From: Pseudobdellovibrionaceae bacterium
Lineage (GTDB): Bacteria; Bdellovibrionota; Bdellovibrionia; Bdellovibrionales; Bdellovibrionaceae
Length of the DNA stretch: 64,000 nt
NCBI GenBank assembly: GCA_019637875.1
Contig: JAHBUW010000011.1
Location: forward strand, 1-64,000
Direction of reading: 5' to 3'
Below, piece by piece: positions 46,489-55,935 of the stretch. A program made the translations under genes and the position numbers. Position 1 is the first letter of the stretch. Each line of letters begins with the position of its first letter. The notes beneath the pieces were generated by a model, which saw only the letters and a list, made by a program, of their open reading frames with translations, was not told where the DNA came from and made no database searches.

Positions 46489-48597
46489 TTATTTGTTTTC
46501 GGCCGCGCGCTTCTCTTGGTACTTCTTGACAAGGTCTTCTTGGATGTTCCGGGGAACGACCGCGTAGTGCGAGAATTCCATCGTGAACTCGCCTTTTCCT
46601 TTCGTGGCCGAACGCAGATCGGTCGCGTAACCGAACATCTCGGTGAGGGGAACGTGGGCTTCGATGACCGCGTTGCCTTCGATCGAGCTGGTGTTCTGGA
46701 TCACGCCACGACGCTGGTTGATTTGGCCGGTCGCCGGTCCCTGGTATTCCTCGGGAACGGTGGTTTCCAGCTTCATCATGGGCTCGAGGACCTGGGGCTT
46801 CGCTTTGGGGTAAACCTCACGCATCGCCGCCATCGCCGCGATTTTGAACGCCATGTAGCTCGAGTCGACATCGTGGTAAGCACCATCATGCAGTTCGACG
46901 TGAACGCCGACGATCGGGAAACCGATGAGCGGACCCTTCGCGCACTGCTCGGCGAAACCTTCTTCCACCGCCGGGATGAATTCCTTCGGAATACGTCCAC
47001 CGACGACTTTGTTCTCGAACAGGAAGGTCTTTCCGTCCTCTTGCGGAGGGAGCGGATCGATCTTGCCGACGACTTTCGCGTACTGACCCGAACCACCGGT
47101 CTGCTTTTTGTGCTGGTAATCGTAAGACGCTTCTTGCGCGATGGTCTCACGGTAAGCGACCTGCGGAGCTCCGACGATGACGTCGCAGTTGAACTCACGC
47201 TTCATCCGCTCGACGTAGATCTCCAAGTGAAGCTCGCCCATACCTTGGATGATGGTCTCGGCCGATTCTTCGTCACGGTGAACGCGGAAGGTCGGATCTT
47301 CCTTACGGAACTTTTGCAGCGCCTTGGAGAAGTTGTTGGTCGACGTCTTATCCTTGGGAGCGATCGCCAGCGAGATGACCGCATCGGGAACGTGCATCGA
47401 CTGCATCGCAACGTTGGTGCCTTCGTGGACGAAAGTGTCACCCGACGCGCAATCGATACCGAACATCGCGACGATGTCGCCCGCTTCCGCGGATTCGAGG
47501 TCTTCCATCTTCTCGGCGTGCATCCGGACGACACGCGGAATTTTCACGCTCTTGCTGTTGGTCGTATTGATGATGAAATCACCTTTCGACAACTTGCCTT
47601 GGTAGACGCGCATGAACGTCAGCTGACCGAACGGAGTGTCCTGGAGTTTGAACGCCAGGGCGACCAAGGGTTTGGTCGAATCCGGAACGAGCGGGACTTT
47701 CGCTTCGTTGTTGTCCAGGTCGAGCGCGAACTCGTGCTTCTCGGCGGGCGTGGGCAGATAAGCCGCGACCGCGTCGAGCAGAAGCTGGACGCCTTTGTTC
47801 TTGAAAGCCGAACCGCAGAAAACGGGAACGAGTTTCAAAGCGATGACGGCCTTACGGGTCGCCGCTTGGATGTCTTCGATGGTGATTTCTTGCTCCATCA
47901 GGAACTTTTCGCCGATGCCTTCGTCGACGTCCGCGAGCTTCTCGATCAGAATCTGGCGGTACTCTTCCGCTTGCGCTTTGAGATCTTCGGGGATCGGGAT
48001 TTCGACGACGTTTTCACCCGAGTCACCTTCGTTCCGGTACGCTTTCATCGTGACCAGATCGACGTTACCGGCGTGTTTGTCCTCAAGACCGATCGGCACT
48101 TGGAACATGACCGCGTTCAGCTTCAGTTTTTCAACCAAGGCCTGTTGCACGCGGAAGGGGTTGGCGCCCTGACGGTCGAGTTTGTTGACGAACGCGAGGC
48201 GGGGAACGCCGTAACGTTTCATTTGGCGGTCGACGGTGATCGACTGGGATTGAACGCCGGCGACGCCGCAAAGGACGAGGACCGCGCCATCCAGGACGCG
48301 CAGCGAGCGCTCCACTTCGACGGTGAAGTCGACGTGCCCGGGAGTGTCGATGAGGTTCACGGTATAGTCTTTCCAGTGGACCTGAGTACAAGCCGACTGG
48401 ATCGTGATTCCTTTTTCACGCTCGAGATCCATGAAGTCCATGGTGGCGCCGACGCCATCTTTTCCCTTCACGTCGTGAATTGCGTGGATGCGTCCACCGT
48501 AAAACAGGATGCGCTCTGAAAGAGTCGTCTTTCCCGAATCGATGTGCGCGGAAATCCCGATATTGCGGACTTTGTTAATGTCCCATGTCTTAGCCAT
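46489..48597 (-). CDS. fusA: Translation elongation factor G, spd/mitochondrial-type
   Basis: 702 residues from [10 protein letters not shown], with CGGAGT upstream. GTPase motifs are [14 protein letters not shown] (G1), the switch region ending in [18 protein letters not shown] (G3) and NKLD (G4). Ser in HIDSGKT rather than Ala, the [11 protein letters not shown] sequence and [12 protein letters not shown] match the class of EF-G that pairs with a second EF-G for recycling in spirochaetes, planctomycetes, deltaproteobacteria and mitochondria. Domains II-V follow, including RGVIQ and the domain IV region. It is monocistronic and not in the str operon. Confidence 0.93.
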   Translation of the reverse strand: MAKTWDINKVRNIGISAHIDSGKTTLSERILFYGGRIHAIHDVKGKDGVGATMDFMDLEREKGITIQSACTQVHWKDYTVNLIDTPGHVDFTVEVERSLRVLDGAVLVLCGVAGVQSQSITVDRQMKRYGVPRLAFVNKLDRQGANPFRVQQALVEKLKLNAVMFQVPIGLEDKHAGNVDLVTMKAYRNEGDSGENVVEIPIPEDLKAQAEEYRQILIEKLADVDEGIGEKFLMEQEITIEDIQAATRKAVIALKLVPVFCGSAFKNKGVQLLLDAVAAYLPTPAEKHEFALDLDNNEAKVPLVPDSTKPLVALAFKLQDTPFGQLTFMRVYQGKLSKGDFIINTTNSKSVKIPRVVRMHAEKMEDLESAEAGDIVAMFGIDCASGDTFVHEGTNVAMQSMHVPDAVISLAIAPKDKTSTNNFSKALQKFRKEDPTFRVHRDEESAETIIQGMGELHLEIYVERMKREFNCDVIVGAPQVAYRETIAQEASYDYQHKKQTGGSGQYAKVVGKIDPLPPQEDGKTFLFENKVVGGRIPKEFIPAVEEGFAEQCAKGPLIGFPIVGVHVELHDGAYHDVDSSYMAFKIAAMAAMREVYPKAKPQVLEPMMKLETTVPEEYQGPATGQINQRRGVIQNTSSIEGNAVIEAHVPLTEMFGYATDLRSATKGKGEFTMEFSHYAVVPRNIQEDLVKKYQEKRAAENK

Positions 48598-48683
48598 GTG
48601 TACTCCGTATAAGAATTCGCATTTAGGAACATAAGGGGGTATCATGAGTTCAAGACTCGGCCAAGCTGCCCGCAGGATGATTG

Positions 48684-50183
48684 ATGCAAAGCGCAAAAAC
48701 CTCGACCACCACGCCCGATCCGGCCTTCCTGAAGCGGGTTTTCGGACTGGACCAATTCCGCCCTTTCCAGGCGGAAGCTCTCACGCATGTGCTCGAAAAA
48801 CGGGATCTGCTTTTGCTTCTGCCGACGGGGGGAGGCAAGTCCCTGGTCTATCAGTACGTGGCGGGCCTGGGCGAGGGGCTCGTGCTGGTGGTGAGCCCGC
48901 TCATCGCGCTGATGGACGATCAAGTTTTGAAAACCGAGAAGTTGGGGCTGCGGGGACGGCAGCTTCACTCGGGGCTGGACAGGCCCACGCGTGAGGCACG
49001 CCTCAAAGAAGTGGATGAAGGCAAGGTCGACATCCTGTTCGTGACCCCCGAGCGCTTTCGTAAACCTGAATTTCGTGAGGTTTTGGCCGCGCTCGTCGCG
49101 CGCGGGGAGCTGCGCCTGCTTGCGGTCGATGAGGCCCACTGTATTTCGCAGTGGGGTCATGATTTCCGTCCCGACTATTCACGCCTGGGAGAGATCCGCA
49201 CTTTCCTTGGCCACCCGCCGACCATCGCGTTGACCGCGACGGCGACGGCGAATGTACAAAACGACATTTTGAAGAGTCTGAACATGGAGGGCGCGACGAT
49301 CCTGCGCGCGCCCATGCACCGGACGAATCTGGGCCTTCATGTCCATGACGTCTATGGCTGGGACGAGAAGATTCGCGGTATTTTCGGTTTGCACCATCAG
49401 GTCGTGGCGAGTGGCGGAGGATCGGTCGTCGTCTACACGGCGCTGATCAACTCCCTTTATAAAGTGAAGCGGGAGTTGGAGCGTTTGGGGCTTCAGCCCC
49501 TCATGTACCACGGGCAGCTGAATGCGGGTCAGCGGCGCAAGACCCTGCGCGATTTCATGGCGGACGACAACGCGATCATGTTGGCGACGCCCGCGTTCGG
49601 CCTCGGTATCGATAAACCCAATATCCGCTGCGTGATCCATGCGGAAATTCCCGGCTCCATCGAATCCTATTTTCAAGAGGTCGGCCGCGCGGGACGGGAC
49701 GGACTTCCCGCGACGGGGCAGCTGCTGCTGGATCAAGACGATCTCAGTATCCAAGAGGAGTTCCTGAAGTGGGGGAATCCGGAAGAGCCCGTCATCGAGC
49801 AGGTCTACCGACTGATCGAAAAGCGCGACCCCGACTTGGATCAGCGGGGCTTCGATTATCTGCGCGAGATGATCAACTTCCACAATAAACGCGACTACCG
49901 CGCTGAAACTTCGGTGGCGATGCTCGAGCGTTGGGGCTGTTTGGCGGTGGCGACGGACTTGCGTTTCCCTTACGTCGCGGTGGGGGAGCCGGGCCAGGCC
50001 GAGTTCTCGTCGATGAAAACGGAGACGCGTCGGCGGGTGACGTCGCAAAAGCTTTACCAGCTGGCGCAGCTGCTCGAAATGAAAAGCGGCTGCCGTCAGC
50101 AGGATGTGCTCGCCTACTTCGGCGAGAGTATCGCGCCCTGCGGGATCTGTGATTTGTGTGCGGCGAAGGGAGCCGGCGCGTGA
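48684..50183 (+). CDS. recQ: RecQ-family ATP-dependent DNA helicase
   Basis: 499 residues from the ATG at 48684, with AGGAT just upstream; a TTG three bases earlier is also possible. Walker A is [13 protein letters not shown], Walker B is [19 protein letters not shown], motif III is [11 protein letters not shown], and motif VI is [12 protein letters not shown], so the helicase core is complete. A Cys region near the C terminus ([14 protein letters not shown] and APCGICDLC) is the RecQ zinc subdomain. There is no HRDC domain; E. coli RecQ has about 100 more residues. Its TGA overlaps the GTG of aat. Confidence 0.92.
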   Translation: MQSAKTSTTTPDPAFLKRVFGLDQFRPFQAEALTHVLEKRDLLLLLPTGGGKSLVYQYVAGLGEGLVLVVSPLIALMDDQVLKTEKLGLRGRQLHSGLDRPTREARLKEVDEGKVDILFVTPERFRKPEFREVLAALVARGELRLLAVDEAHCISQWGHDFRPDYSRLGEIRTFLGHPPTIALTATATANVQNDILKSLNMEGATILRAPMHRTNLGLHVHDVYGWDEKIRGIFGLHHQVVASGGGSVVVYTALINSLYKVKRELERLGLQPLMYHGQLNAGQRRKTLRDFMADDNAIMLATPAFGLGIDKPNIRCVIHAEIPGSIESYFQEVGRAGRDGLPATGQLLLDQDDLSIQEEFLKWGNPEEPVIEQVYRLIEKRDPDLDQRGFDYLREMINFHNKRDYRAETSVAMLERWGCLAVATDLRFPYVAVGEPGQAEFSSMKTETRRRVTSQKLYQLAQLLEMKSGCRQQDVLAYFGESIAPCGICDLCAAKGAGA

Positions 50184-50830
50184 GTTTGGGCACGTTTCGT
50201 GGTCCCGCGTCCGAATTCCCGAATCCTCGGGAAAGTTCCCCCGAGGGATTGGTCGCCGTCGGGGGACCGATGAACGCGGCGATGCTGAAAGCCGCCTACG
50301 CCAAAGGGATTTTTCCGTGGCCGCAAGAGGGAATGCCGTGGCTTTGGTTTTCGCCGGACCCCCGCGGGGTTTTGGACTTCGCGGATCTGCATATCCCGCG
50401 TTCGCTGGCGAAAGCGCGCCGCCGGGTCGAGGACTCCTGGGAGTTCCGGTTGAATGGCGATTTCGCGGCGGTCATGACCGAATGTCAGTTGAAGCCCCGC
50501 CCCGGCCAAGACGGGACGTGGATCATGCCCGAGATGATTCCGGCCTATGGCGCGCTGTTTGACGAGGGGCAGGCCCTTTGCGTCGAAGCCCGTTGGGACG
50601 GCCAGCTCGTCGGCGGCATTTACGGCGTTCTTTCCGAGAGGTATTTCTCGGCCGAGTCGATGTTTTTTCATGTGAGCGACGCCTCGAAATTGTGTTTGTG
50701 GTTTTTGCTCGAGGAGCTTCAGCGCCGGGGCCACACCTGGGCCGATATGCAGATGGTGACCTCGGTGGTGGAGAGTCTGGGCGGGAAGTACATCGAACGT
50801 GAAGAGTTCCTCAAGCGCATCGGCGTTTAG
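50180..50830 (+). CDS. aat: Leucyl/phenylalanyl-tRNA-protein transferase
   Basis: 216 residues from GTG, with AAGGGAG upstream and overlapping the recQ stop. Conserved segments are FPNPRESSPEGLVAVGG, YAKGIFPWPQEGMPWLWFSPDPRGVL, ARWDGQLVGGIYGV and RYFSAESMFF. It adds Leu or Phe from tRNA to proteins with N-terminal Arg or Lys, making them N-end-rule substrates for ClpAP. It is translationally coupled to recQ with no known functional link. Confidence 0.94.
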   Translation: MSLGTFRGPASEFPNPRESSPEGLVAVGGPMNAAMLKAAYAKGIFPWPQEGMPWLWFSPDPRGVLDFADLHIPRSLAKARRRVEDSWEFRLNGDFAAVMTECQLKPRPGQDGTWIMPEMIPAYGALFDEGQALCVEARWDGQLVGGIYGVLSERYFSAESMFFHVSDASKLCLWFLLEELQRRGHTWADMQMVTSVVESLGGKYIEREEFLKRIGV

Positions 50831-50887
50831 TGTCTCAATTTGAGAAGAGGCCTTTCCGACAACTCCAAGAATTCCGACAATAAAGAC

Positions 50888-52456
50888 ATGTGGCGGATCG
50901 TCTTGGTTTTACTTTTCATCGCCTCGGGGGCGGCGTCCGCGGGCGTGATTTCACTGAACTCGGACAAGGACGTCGGGCTGACCATCACTCGTACGCCTCC
51001 CCCCGTGTCGACCCCGACCCGCTGGCTGCAAGTTGCGGATGCGTTGGGGGCTTTGATTCCCGAATCTAAAATCACCTGCGTGAAGGATGTGCTGGGACAG
51101 ACGTTGTTCGCGCGGAGCAGTTCTGCCGACTCCGAAGATGTTTGGAAGTCCAACTCCAGCGTCAAAGCTTACAATCAGTTGAGGCTTTCGAGAAGTCCGT
51201 GTCTGGCCGTGCTGACCGATCGCTACTACCGCGACATCAACAAGGCGAGGGCGGATGGCGAAGAGTGGGGCTCGCGCCCCGATCGGGTGAACGCGGGCCG
51301 ACCTGCGTTGAATGCGAAGTTGGGACAGGGATCTTTTGCGGACAAGAAGCCGGGCTTCGCTCTAGAGAGTGCGATGAAGCTGGCGCAGGGGAACCGGGCC
51401 GTCGCCATGGCTTTGGTGGGACATTGCGGGCATGACGATATCGAGAACTCGTTGCCGACGGTCATCGACTTTTCGAAGTCACCCGAAAGCGGCCCGGTCG
51501 TTTCGGCTTACTTGCGTGGTATTCGTGAACGTCGAGGGAAGGGCCAAAGCCCCGCCTTGAAAGGGGTGATCGACGTCATCGGTCAACAGGGGAACACGGG
51601 GCTCAAGATCGACTGTCCTCGATCGTCGTCCTCGTTCTATGCGCCGGGCGCCCTGGGCGCGGACGTCGATATCAGCGCGGATCTCAAAAAGAAGATTTCG
51701 TCGCTACAGGCGCCGACCAAAGGACCAGGGGCGCTGCCGGCCAAGGCCTACCACACCTCGTTCGCGGCGGTGATGGGCTGCCGGTTGGGAGCTTGTGGGA
51801 TGTCGGAAGACGGTGCGGCGAAGCTGCTGGCCAAGATCGCGAGCATGTATCGCGGAAATCGACAGTCCGCGACCACCTCGAAATATGATTCCGTACGCCT
51901 GTTGATCGAGGCTCAGTTTGGCGTCAACTGGAACGATACGCGGGGCCTCGAGAAAGAATCCGCAGCCATCGCGGCTTGGCTGGAAAGTGACGAGGGCCGC
52001 CGCCAGATCATTGCGGTCGGTGGCAGTGAGTTTCTGGCGGAGAACCGGGCGAAGATGAATTGGGACATGTGGAAGAAGAACATCGACGCGTCGATCCTGA
52101 CGCGTTCGGGGCCTTCGGGCGAGGTTTGGAATGCCCCTCCGCTCAGCGCCGGTCGAGATCCTTACTTCCAGGACGGCACGGGGATCCGCCCCCAGCAGAG
52201 TTTTTGCCCCGGATGGTCCGAAGAGCGTTGCACGTCGGCCCGTGAACGCCGTGACACCTGGCGCACGGACTTCGATTGGACCGAAGGGCAACAGCTGGTC
52301 GGTGGTCGGTTCGGAGCAAAGTTCTGCCAGGGGCAGCCGGCGAAGGACGAAGAGATCGAGAAGCAGGCTTGCCAAGCCCTGCAGCGGTTGGATGCCGACC
52401 TCTCATCGCCGTCGACGCAAACCTCACCTGCCGACGCCGTTCCGGGCGTTGAGTAA
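50888..52456 (+). CDS. Large exported protein of unknown function
   Basis: 522 residues from MWRIVLVLLFIASGAASA, a signal peptide; no good ribosome binding site is visible, and the frame is open to 50840. The mature part has about ten Cys in scattered pairs (ITCVKDV, SPCLAVL, LVGHCGHDD, DCPRSS, MGCRLGACG, SFCPGWSEERC, KFCQGQ, QACQA). VMGCRLGACGMS and FCPGWSEERCTS look like disulfide turns. The C-terminal half has many Trp and charged residues. No family is recognised. It ends 110 bp before the small exported operon. Confidence 0.6.
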   Translation: MWRIVLVLLFIASGAASAGVISLNSDKDVGLTITRTPPPVSTPTRWLQVADALGALIPESKITCVKDVLGQTLFARSSSADSEDVWKSNSSVKAYNQLRLSRSPCLAVLTDRYYRDINKARADGEEWGSRPDRVNAGRPALNAKLGQGSFADKKPGFALESAMKLAQGNRAVAMALVGHCGHDDIENSLPTVIDFSKSPESGPVVSAYLRGIRERRGKGQSPALKGVIDVIGQQGNTGLKIDCPRSSSSFYAPGALGADVDISADLKKKISSLQAPTKGPGALPAKAYHTSFAAVMGCRLGACGMSEDGAAKLLAKIASMYRGNRQSATTSKYDSVRLLIEAQFGVNWNDTRGLEKESAAIAAWLESDEGRRQIIAVGGSEFLAENRAKMNWDMWKKNIDASILTRSGPSGEVWNAPPLSAGRDPYFQDGTGIRPQQSFCPGWSEERCTSARERRDTWRTDFDWTEGQQLVGGRFGAKFCQGQPAKDEEIEKQACQALQRLDADLSSPSTQTSPADAVPGVE

Positions 52457-52566
52457 AGATCCCGACGTTCGCCTAGTTCTAGATCAAGATTTCTCTGCCC
52501 CGCAGCGGGGTGCCGGGAATTGGATTAGCCTGAAGGCGCAGCCTATGGCTAAAGGAGAATTCCCTT

Positions 52567-52962
52567 ATGAAATTGCTGTTCGTTTGGGGTTTGCTGCTGG
52601 GACTCGCGTCACCGGCTTTCGCAAACAATTGCTACTATTTTCGTGATCTGCCCAAGGAGCTGAAGAAGTACCGTTCGGGCGATCAAGACATCTACGAAAC
52701 CCAGGGCACGATGGTGATCCCGAAGGCCGTCGCGAAATGCAGTACCGACATCTGCGTGGCGTGGGTGATGTGTGACAATGGCGCCGGTGCGCCGACCATC
52801 AAAACCAAAGTGGCCTGCCGTGCGAAAGGCAATCAGTGCCCGACCGCGAACGACTGTTTCGCGGACGAAGCGGTCATGATCGATGAGGACTTCAAAGTGG
52901 CCGAGAGCAAGGCGTTGCCCACTCGCAGTTTGGATCCCGCGAACCAAGAAGGAGTGGAGTAA
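52567..52962 (+). CDS. Small exported Cys-pattern protein, first of operon
   Basis: 131 residues with AAGGAG 8-9 nt upstream and signal peptide MKLLFVWGLLLGLASPAFA. The mature protein has seven Cys. The last six follow C-x4-C-x5-C-x14-C-x6-C-x5-C (from KCSTDIC to NDC), the pattern shared with the third gene of this operon (53291), including the IC..V.CDN core. Probably a disulfide-stabilised periplasmic or secreted protein. It is linked by a one-base overlap to the next gene. No known family. Confidence 0.7.
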   Translation: MKLLFVWGLLLGLASPAFANNCYYFRDLPKELKKYRSGDQDIYETQGTMVIPKAVAKCSTDICVAWVMCDNGAGAPTIKTKVACRAKGNQCPTANDCFADEAVMIDEDFKVAESKALPTRSLDPANQEGVE

Positions 52963-53294
52963 TGAATATCCGCACATCTTTGATTTCGATCGCCCTGCTG
53001 TTGGTTTCGGGAATGGCTTCGGCCAGCGTCATGAATCGCGGGACCTCGACATGCACGGTGAAGTCCTGGGATAAATCGCATTACGAGCTGAACTGTGATC
53101 CCCGTTATCCCAAAGTGTTTCTGCGCACGCCGGCCGAATGGGTGAAAAAGGCGTTGCGGGACGAGAAGCCCGTCGTCGGCAACTCGGTCGAGATCAGCGT
53201 GACCGGCGAGCAGCTCCGTTCGTGGATCGACATGAACAAGAAGGTTCTCGCGAAGGCCGGTGAAACGGCGCCCGCGAAAAAGGAGAAGAAATGA
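52962..53294 (+). CDS. Small exported protein, middle of operon
   Basis: 110 residues. Signal peptide MNIRTSLISIALLLVSGMASA. Two Cys (TSTCTVKSW and ELNCDPRYP) probably form one disulfide. The C terminus is Lys-rich (APAKKEKK). The ATG overlaps the previous TAA by one base, and its TGA overlaps the next ATG. The body does not share the Cys pattern of its neighbours. Function unknown. Confidence 0.65.
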   Translation: MNIRTSLISIALLLVSGMASASVMNRGTSTCTVKSWDKSHYELNCDPRYPKVFLRTPAEWVKKALRDEKPVVGNSVEISVTGEQLRSWIDMNKKVLAKAGETAPAKKEKK

Positions 53295-53650
53295 TTTCCG
53301 CAAAAAACTTTCTGGTTTTGGCTCTCTTCTCGCTGACGTTTTCCGTCGCATCGGCGGCGGACTACAAGGGCTGCCGTTACAGTAAGGCGTCGGGCGGAGA
53401 CATTTGGGACAACACACGGGTGGCGGCGGCGTGCGCTTCGAATATCTGCGCGGCGGTCGTGGTCTGTGACAATCAGACCAGCGTTTCGAACGTCGTCTGT
53501 GCCAGCACACCCGAGGGCTGCCCCTCGGCGGACCAATGCATGAAAGAGCACAAAGCGAACGGCATCAAGTTCGGCGCTTTCGCCTCGACCCCCTACAAAG
53601 AGGTCGCGAAACCCACCTTCCCTGATGATAGTGGGGGCGGCGCCCGCTAG
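53291..53650 (+). CDS. Small exported Cys-pattern protein, last of operon
   Basis: 119 residues with AGGAGA upstream and signal peptide MISAKNFLVLALFSLTFSVASA. Seven Cys; the last six follow C-x4-C-x5-C-x10-C-x6-C-x5-C, and the words CASNICAAVVVCDN and CPSADQC match CSTDICVAWVMCDN and CPTANDC of the first gene, so they are paralogues. The C-terminal GGGAR is read from the GC-rich repeat that follows; the stop lies inside that repeat. Confidence 0.7.
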   Translation: MISAKNFLVLALFSLTFSVASAADYKGCRYSKASGGDIWDNTRVAAACASNICAAVVVCDNQTSVSNVVCASTPEGCPSADQCMKEHKANGIKFGAFASTPYKEVAKPTFPDDSGGGAR

Positions 53651-53686
53651 GCGCGCGTTTGTGAGGTGGCGGCGCCCGCTAGGCGC
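53636..53686. repeat. Direct repeat carrying both convergent stops
   Basis: GGCGGCGCCCGCTAGGCGC occurs at 53636-53654 and again at 53668-53686, 32 nt apart. Each copy has a CTAG, which reads as TAG on either strand: the first is the stop of the plus gene, the second that of the minus gene. Each copy can fold as GCGCC-loop-GGCGC. Confidence 0.85.
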
Positions 53687-54893
53687 TGCGCTCGAGCAGA
53701 TGCGGCCCCATCATGTGACGAAGGTCCGCGAGGGCCGTCAGGGCCTGATCGATATGTCGAGTCTCGTGAAGTGCGGTGACCGCGAAGCGGAAGCCGCACT
53801 CGTTTTTTCCCACCAAGGGGTACGCGCGTAGACCCGCGATGATGCCCGCCCGGTCCATAAACGCGGCCGCCTTCATGAAGGTGTCCAGGTCGCCCACGGG
53901 CACGTAGATCACCGGCTGTTCTTTCACGTTCCAGCAAGCGAAACCCAGACTTTGAATTCCTTGGACGAAGCGGCGTACGAGTCCACGAAGTTTCGCGCGC
54001 CGGAATTCGCCTTCGCTCGCATTGAAGTCGAGGACGTCATGCACTTCGCCGATCGTGCGGGGGCTCATGCCGGCCGAGAAAAGATATTGGGTGCAGAAGC
54101 TGCGGTAGTTTTCTTGATAGGCGTCCGGAATCGCGGCGAACGCCGTATGTGAGCTGAATGCTTTCCCGAAGCTGGTGACGTAGAAAATTCTTTCGAAGTT
54201 TTCACCGAAGTGGCGAACGACCCCGGTGCCGCCGGTGCCGTAGGGATTCTCGACGGTGGGATTTTCACCCAAGACGCCGAAGCCATGGGCATCATCGACG
54301 TAGAGGTAGGCGTCGTATTTCCGGCAAAGCTCATGCAGGCGACGGATGTCGGCGATCTCACTGGAAACACTGTAGACTCCGTCCACGCAAATCAGTTTCG
54401 GCGAGGGCAGGGACGGATCTTTCAGCTGGGCTTCGAGGTCCTCCCAGTTCTGATGTTTGAAGCGTTTCAGCTGCGCGCCGTGATCGCGCGCCAGACGGCA
54501 GGCCTCGAAGACGACGGCGTGAACGATCTCGTCGCAGAAAAGCGTGCCTTTGCCGACGATGCCGGGAATCAGGCTGAAGTTGGTCAGGGTGATCGTATGC
54601 GAGAGCAGGGTTTCCTTCGCGCCGAGAAATTCGCTGACGCGTTTTTCGAGCGTGGGATAGATGTCGGCGTCGATCTCCATGCGCGACCAGCCGCAAAGCG
54701 ATCCCCACTGGCGCTGGTATTCCTCCGCACGGATCGAGTGCGCCAAATCGAATTCGAAACCCAGATAGTTCGTGTTCACGAAGTCGAGCAGCTTACGCCC
54801 GCGCGAGCTGAGTTCGCGGCCGTTCACGGCCTCGATCGGCAGATTGTACAGGCGTGACTCATCCAGCTTTTTGAGCTGCTCGAATTTGCTCAT
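53679..54893 (-). CDS. Alpha-oxoamine synthase-like PLP enzyme
   Basis: 404 residues. It matches the family of 8-amino-7-oxononanoate synthase, serine palmitoyltransferase and CqsA: FVNTNYLGFEFD, the VDDAHGFGVLGE aspartate motif, and PLP Lys244 in VTSFGKAFSSH. These enzymes condense an amino acid with an acyl-CoA. GAGGAAT precedes the ATG. It overlaps the preceding acyl-CoA dehydrogenase-like gene by 35 nt, so the two work together. Biotin synthesis is less likely, as no other bio gene is near; a long-chain or signal product is possible. The substrate is unknown. Confidence 0.85.
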   Translation of the reverse strand: MSKFEQLKKLDESRLYNLPIEAVNGRELSSRGRKLLDFVNTNYLGFEFDLAHSIRAEEYQRQWGSLCGWSRMEIDADIYPTLEKRVSEFLGAKETLLSHTITLTNFSLIPGIVGKGTLFCDEIVHAVVFEACRLARDHGAQLKRFKHQNWEDLEAQLKDPSLPSPKLICVDGVYSVSSEIADIRRLHELCRKYDAYLYVDDAHGFGVLGENPTVENPYGTGGTGVVRHFGENFERIFYVTSFGKAFSSHTAFAAIPDAYQENYRSFCTQYLFSAGMSPRTIGEVHDVLDFNASEGEFRRAKLRGLVRRFVQGIQSLGFACWNVKEQPVIYVPVGDLDTFMKAAAFMDRAGIIAGLRAYPLVGKNECGFRFAVTALHETRHIDQALTALADLRHMMGPHLLERSA

Positions 54894-55935
54894 GTTGCGA
54901 TTCCTCGTATCCTTGAAGAAGGTCTTGCCACAAAAAACTTTTCTGAAGCTCGCGGGTTCCGCCCAGAAACTTCAGATGGTAAAGGTCGGTCAGAAGCGTC
55001 AAGAGGGGGGCTTCGTCCTGCAATGAGCGGACGCCGCCCGCCTCGAAGGCCGCGGTGAGCGCGGTGATTCCGTGGTCCACGGCTTGCCACTTGAGAAGCG
55101 AAAGGGGCGTGTTCAACGCGCGCAAACCCGCCGCAAATCCTTTGTGCTCACGGTAGTCCAAGGCGCAGATCTCAAGAAGTCCGCGCAGAAGATAGTGAGC
55201 CTTGCGGACTTCAATGGCTTTGTCTTGAACCCATTGATGATCGACCAGATTCTTGCCGAAGGAGCGACGTTCCTGGAACGCGCGGACGAGTTCTTTTTCG
55301 GTGCGACTTAAAGTGCCCTGAATCAGCGCCGAGATCATCAGCCGTTCCAGATCGAAGCAGAACTTCAAGATTTCAAAACCCTGTCCCGCTTGCCCTAAAC
55401 GATCGGTGTCCAGATCGATGGGGAGTCCGCGGGCCGTCAGGCTTCCGGTGCGACCCGAGCGAAAGCCGGCCAGCTCGAAGCGCAAGTCCTCTTGGGTCAG
55501 CCGGGTGCCTTCGATCATCAGGACTTCAAGTTTGTCCTCGGTCCAGGCGGAAAGAAAAATCAGGTCCGCGGGGCCATTCGTAAAACAATTCTTGGTGGAG
55601 TGCAGAAGTCCATTTTCGACTCTGGAAGCCATCGAGCGGATATCGGTTCCGCCGGTGCCTTCGGTGTTGGCGATCGCGCCGATCCACTCACCGGATTGCA
55701 AAGGGGCTTGCGCGCGCAATTTCTGCGCTTGGGTGCCGTAGTGGGCGATCAGCTCGACGCTGATTTGGTGCGCGACGCACGAGACGCCGAAACCCAAAGG
55801 CGTTCCGCGTTCCCCCAGGCGGCGGTAGCGGCGAATCAGATCGCGTGGACCCGCGGCGGGGGCAAAAAATCCCGTGGTCGCCAAACGTTTGAAGCCGGCT
55901 TCGTCGAAGGCGGGAAGGGCGCGGGCGGGACTCAT
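54859..55935 (-). CDS. Acyl-CoA dehydrogenase-like protein
   Basis: 358 residues. The acyl-CoA dehydrogenase order is visible: N-terminal helices, the flavin-binding IANTEGTGGTDIRS (compare TEP.aGSD), and FDLERLMISALIQG and FQERRSFGKNLVDHQWVQ, matching C-terminal helical signatures. The usual YxGTxxIQ motif near the end is not obvious and the protein is slightly short. It could oxidise an acyl-CoA or a carrier-bound chain to supply the oxoamine synthase. Coupled at both ends: ATGA with the upstream gene, 35-nt overlap with the downstream one. Confidence 0.78.
   Translation of the reverse strand: MSPARALPAFDEAGFKRLATTGFFAPAAGPRDLIRRYRRLGERGTPLGFGVSCVAHQISVELIAHYGTQAQKLRAQAPLQSGEWIGAIANTEGTGGTDIRSMASRVENGLLHSTKNCFTNGPADLIFLSAWTEDKLEVLMIEGTRLTQEDLRFELAGFRSGRTGSLTARGLPIDLDTDRLGQAGQGFEILKFCFDLERLMISALIQGTLSRTEKELVRAFQERRSFGKNLVDHQWVQDKAIEVRKAHYLLRGLLEICALDYREHKGFAAGLRALNTPLSLLKWQAVDHGITALTAAFEAGGVRSLQDEAPLLTLLTDLYHLKFLGGTRELQKSFLWQDLLQGYEESQHEQIRAAQKAG

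Noticed and set aside
46459-48519. 686-residue plus-strand ORF opposite fusA
   Set aside because: It is antisense to a full EF-G with intact motifs. Long antisense frames are common in GC-rich genes, and the product resembles no protein.
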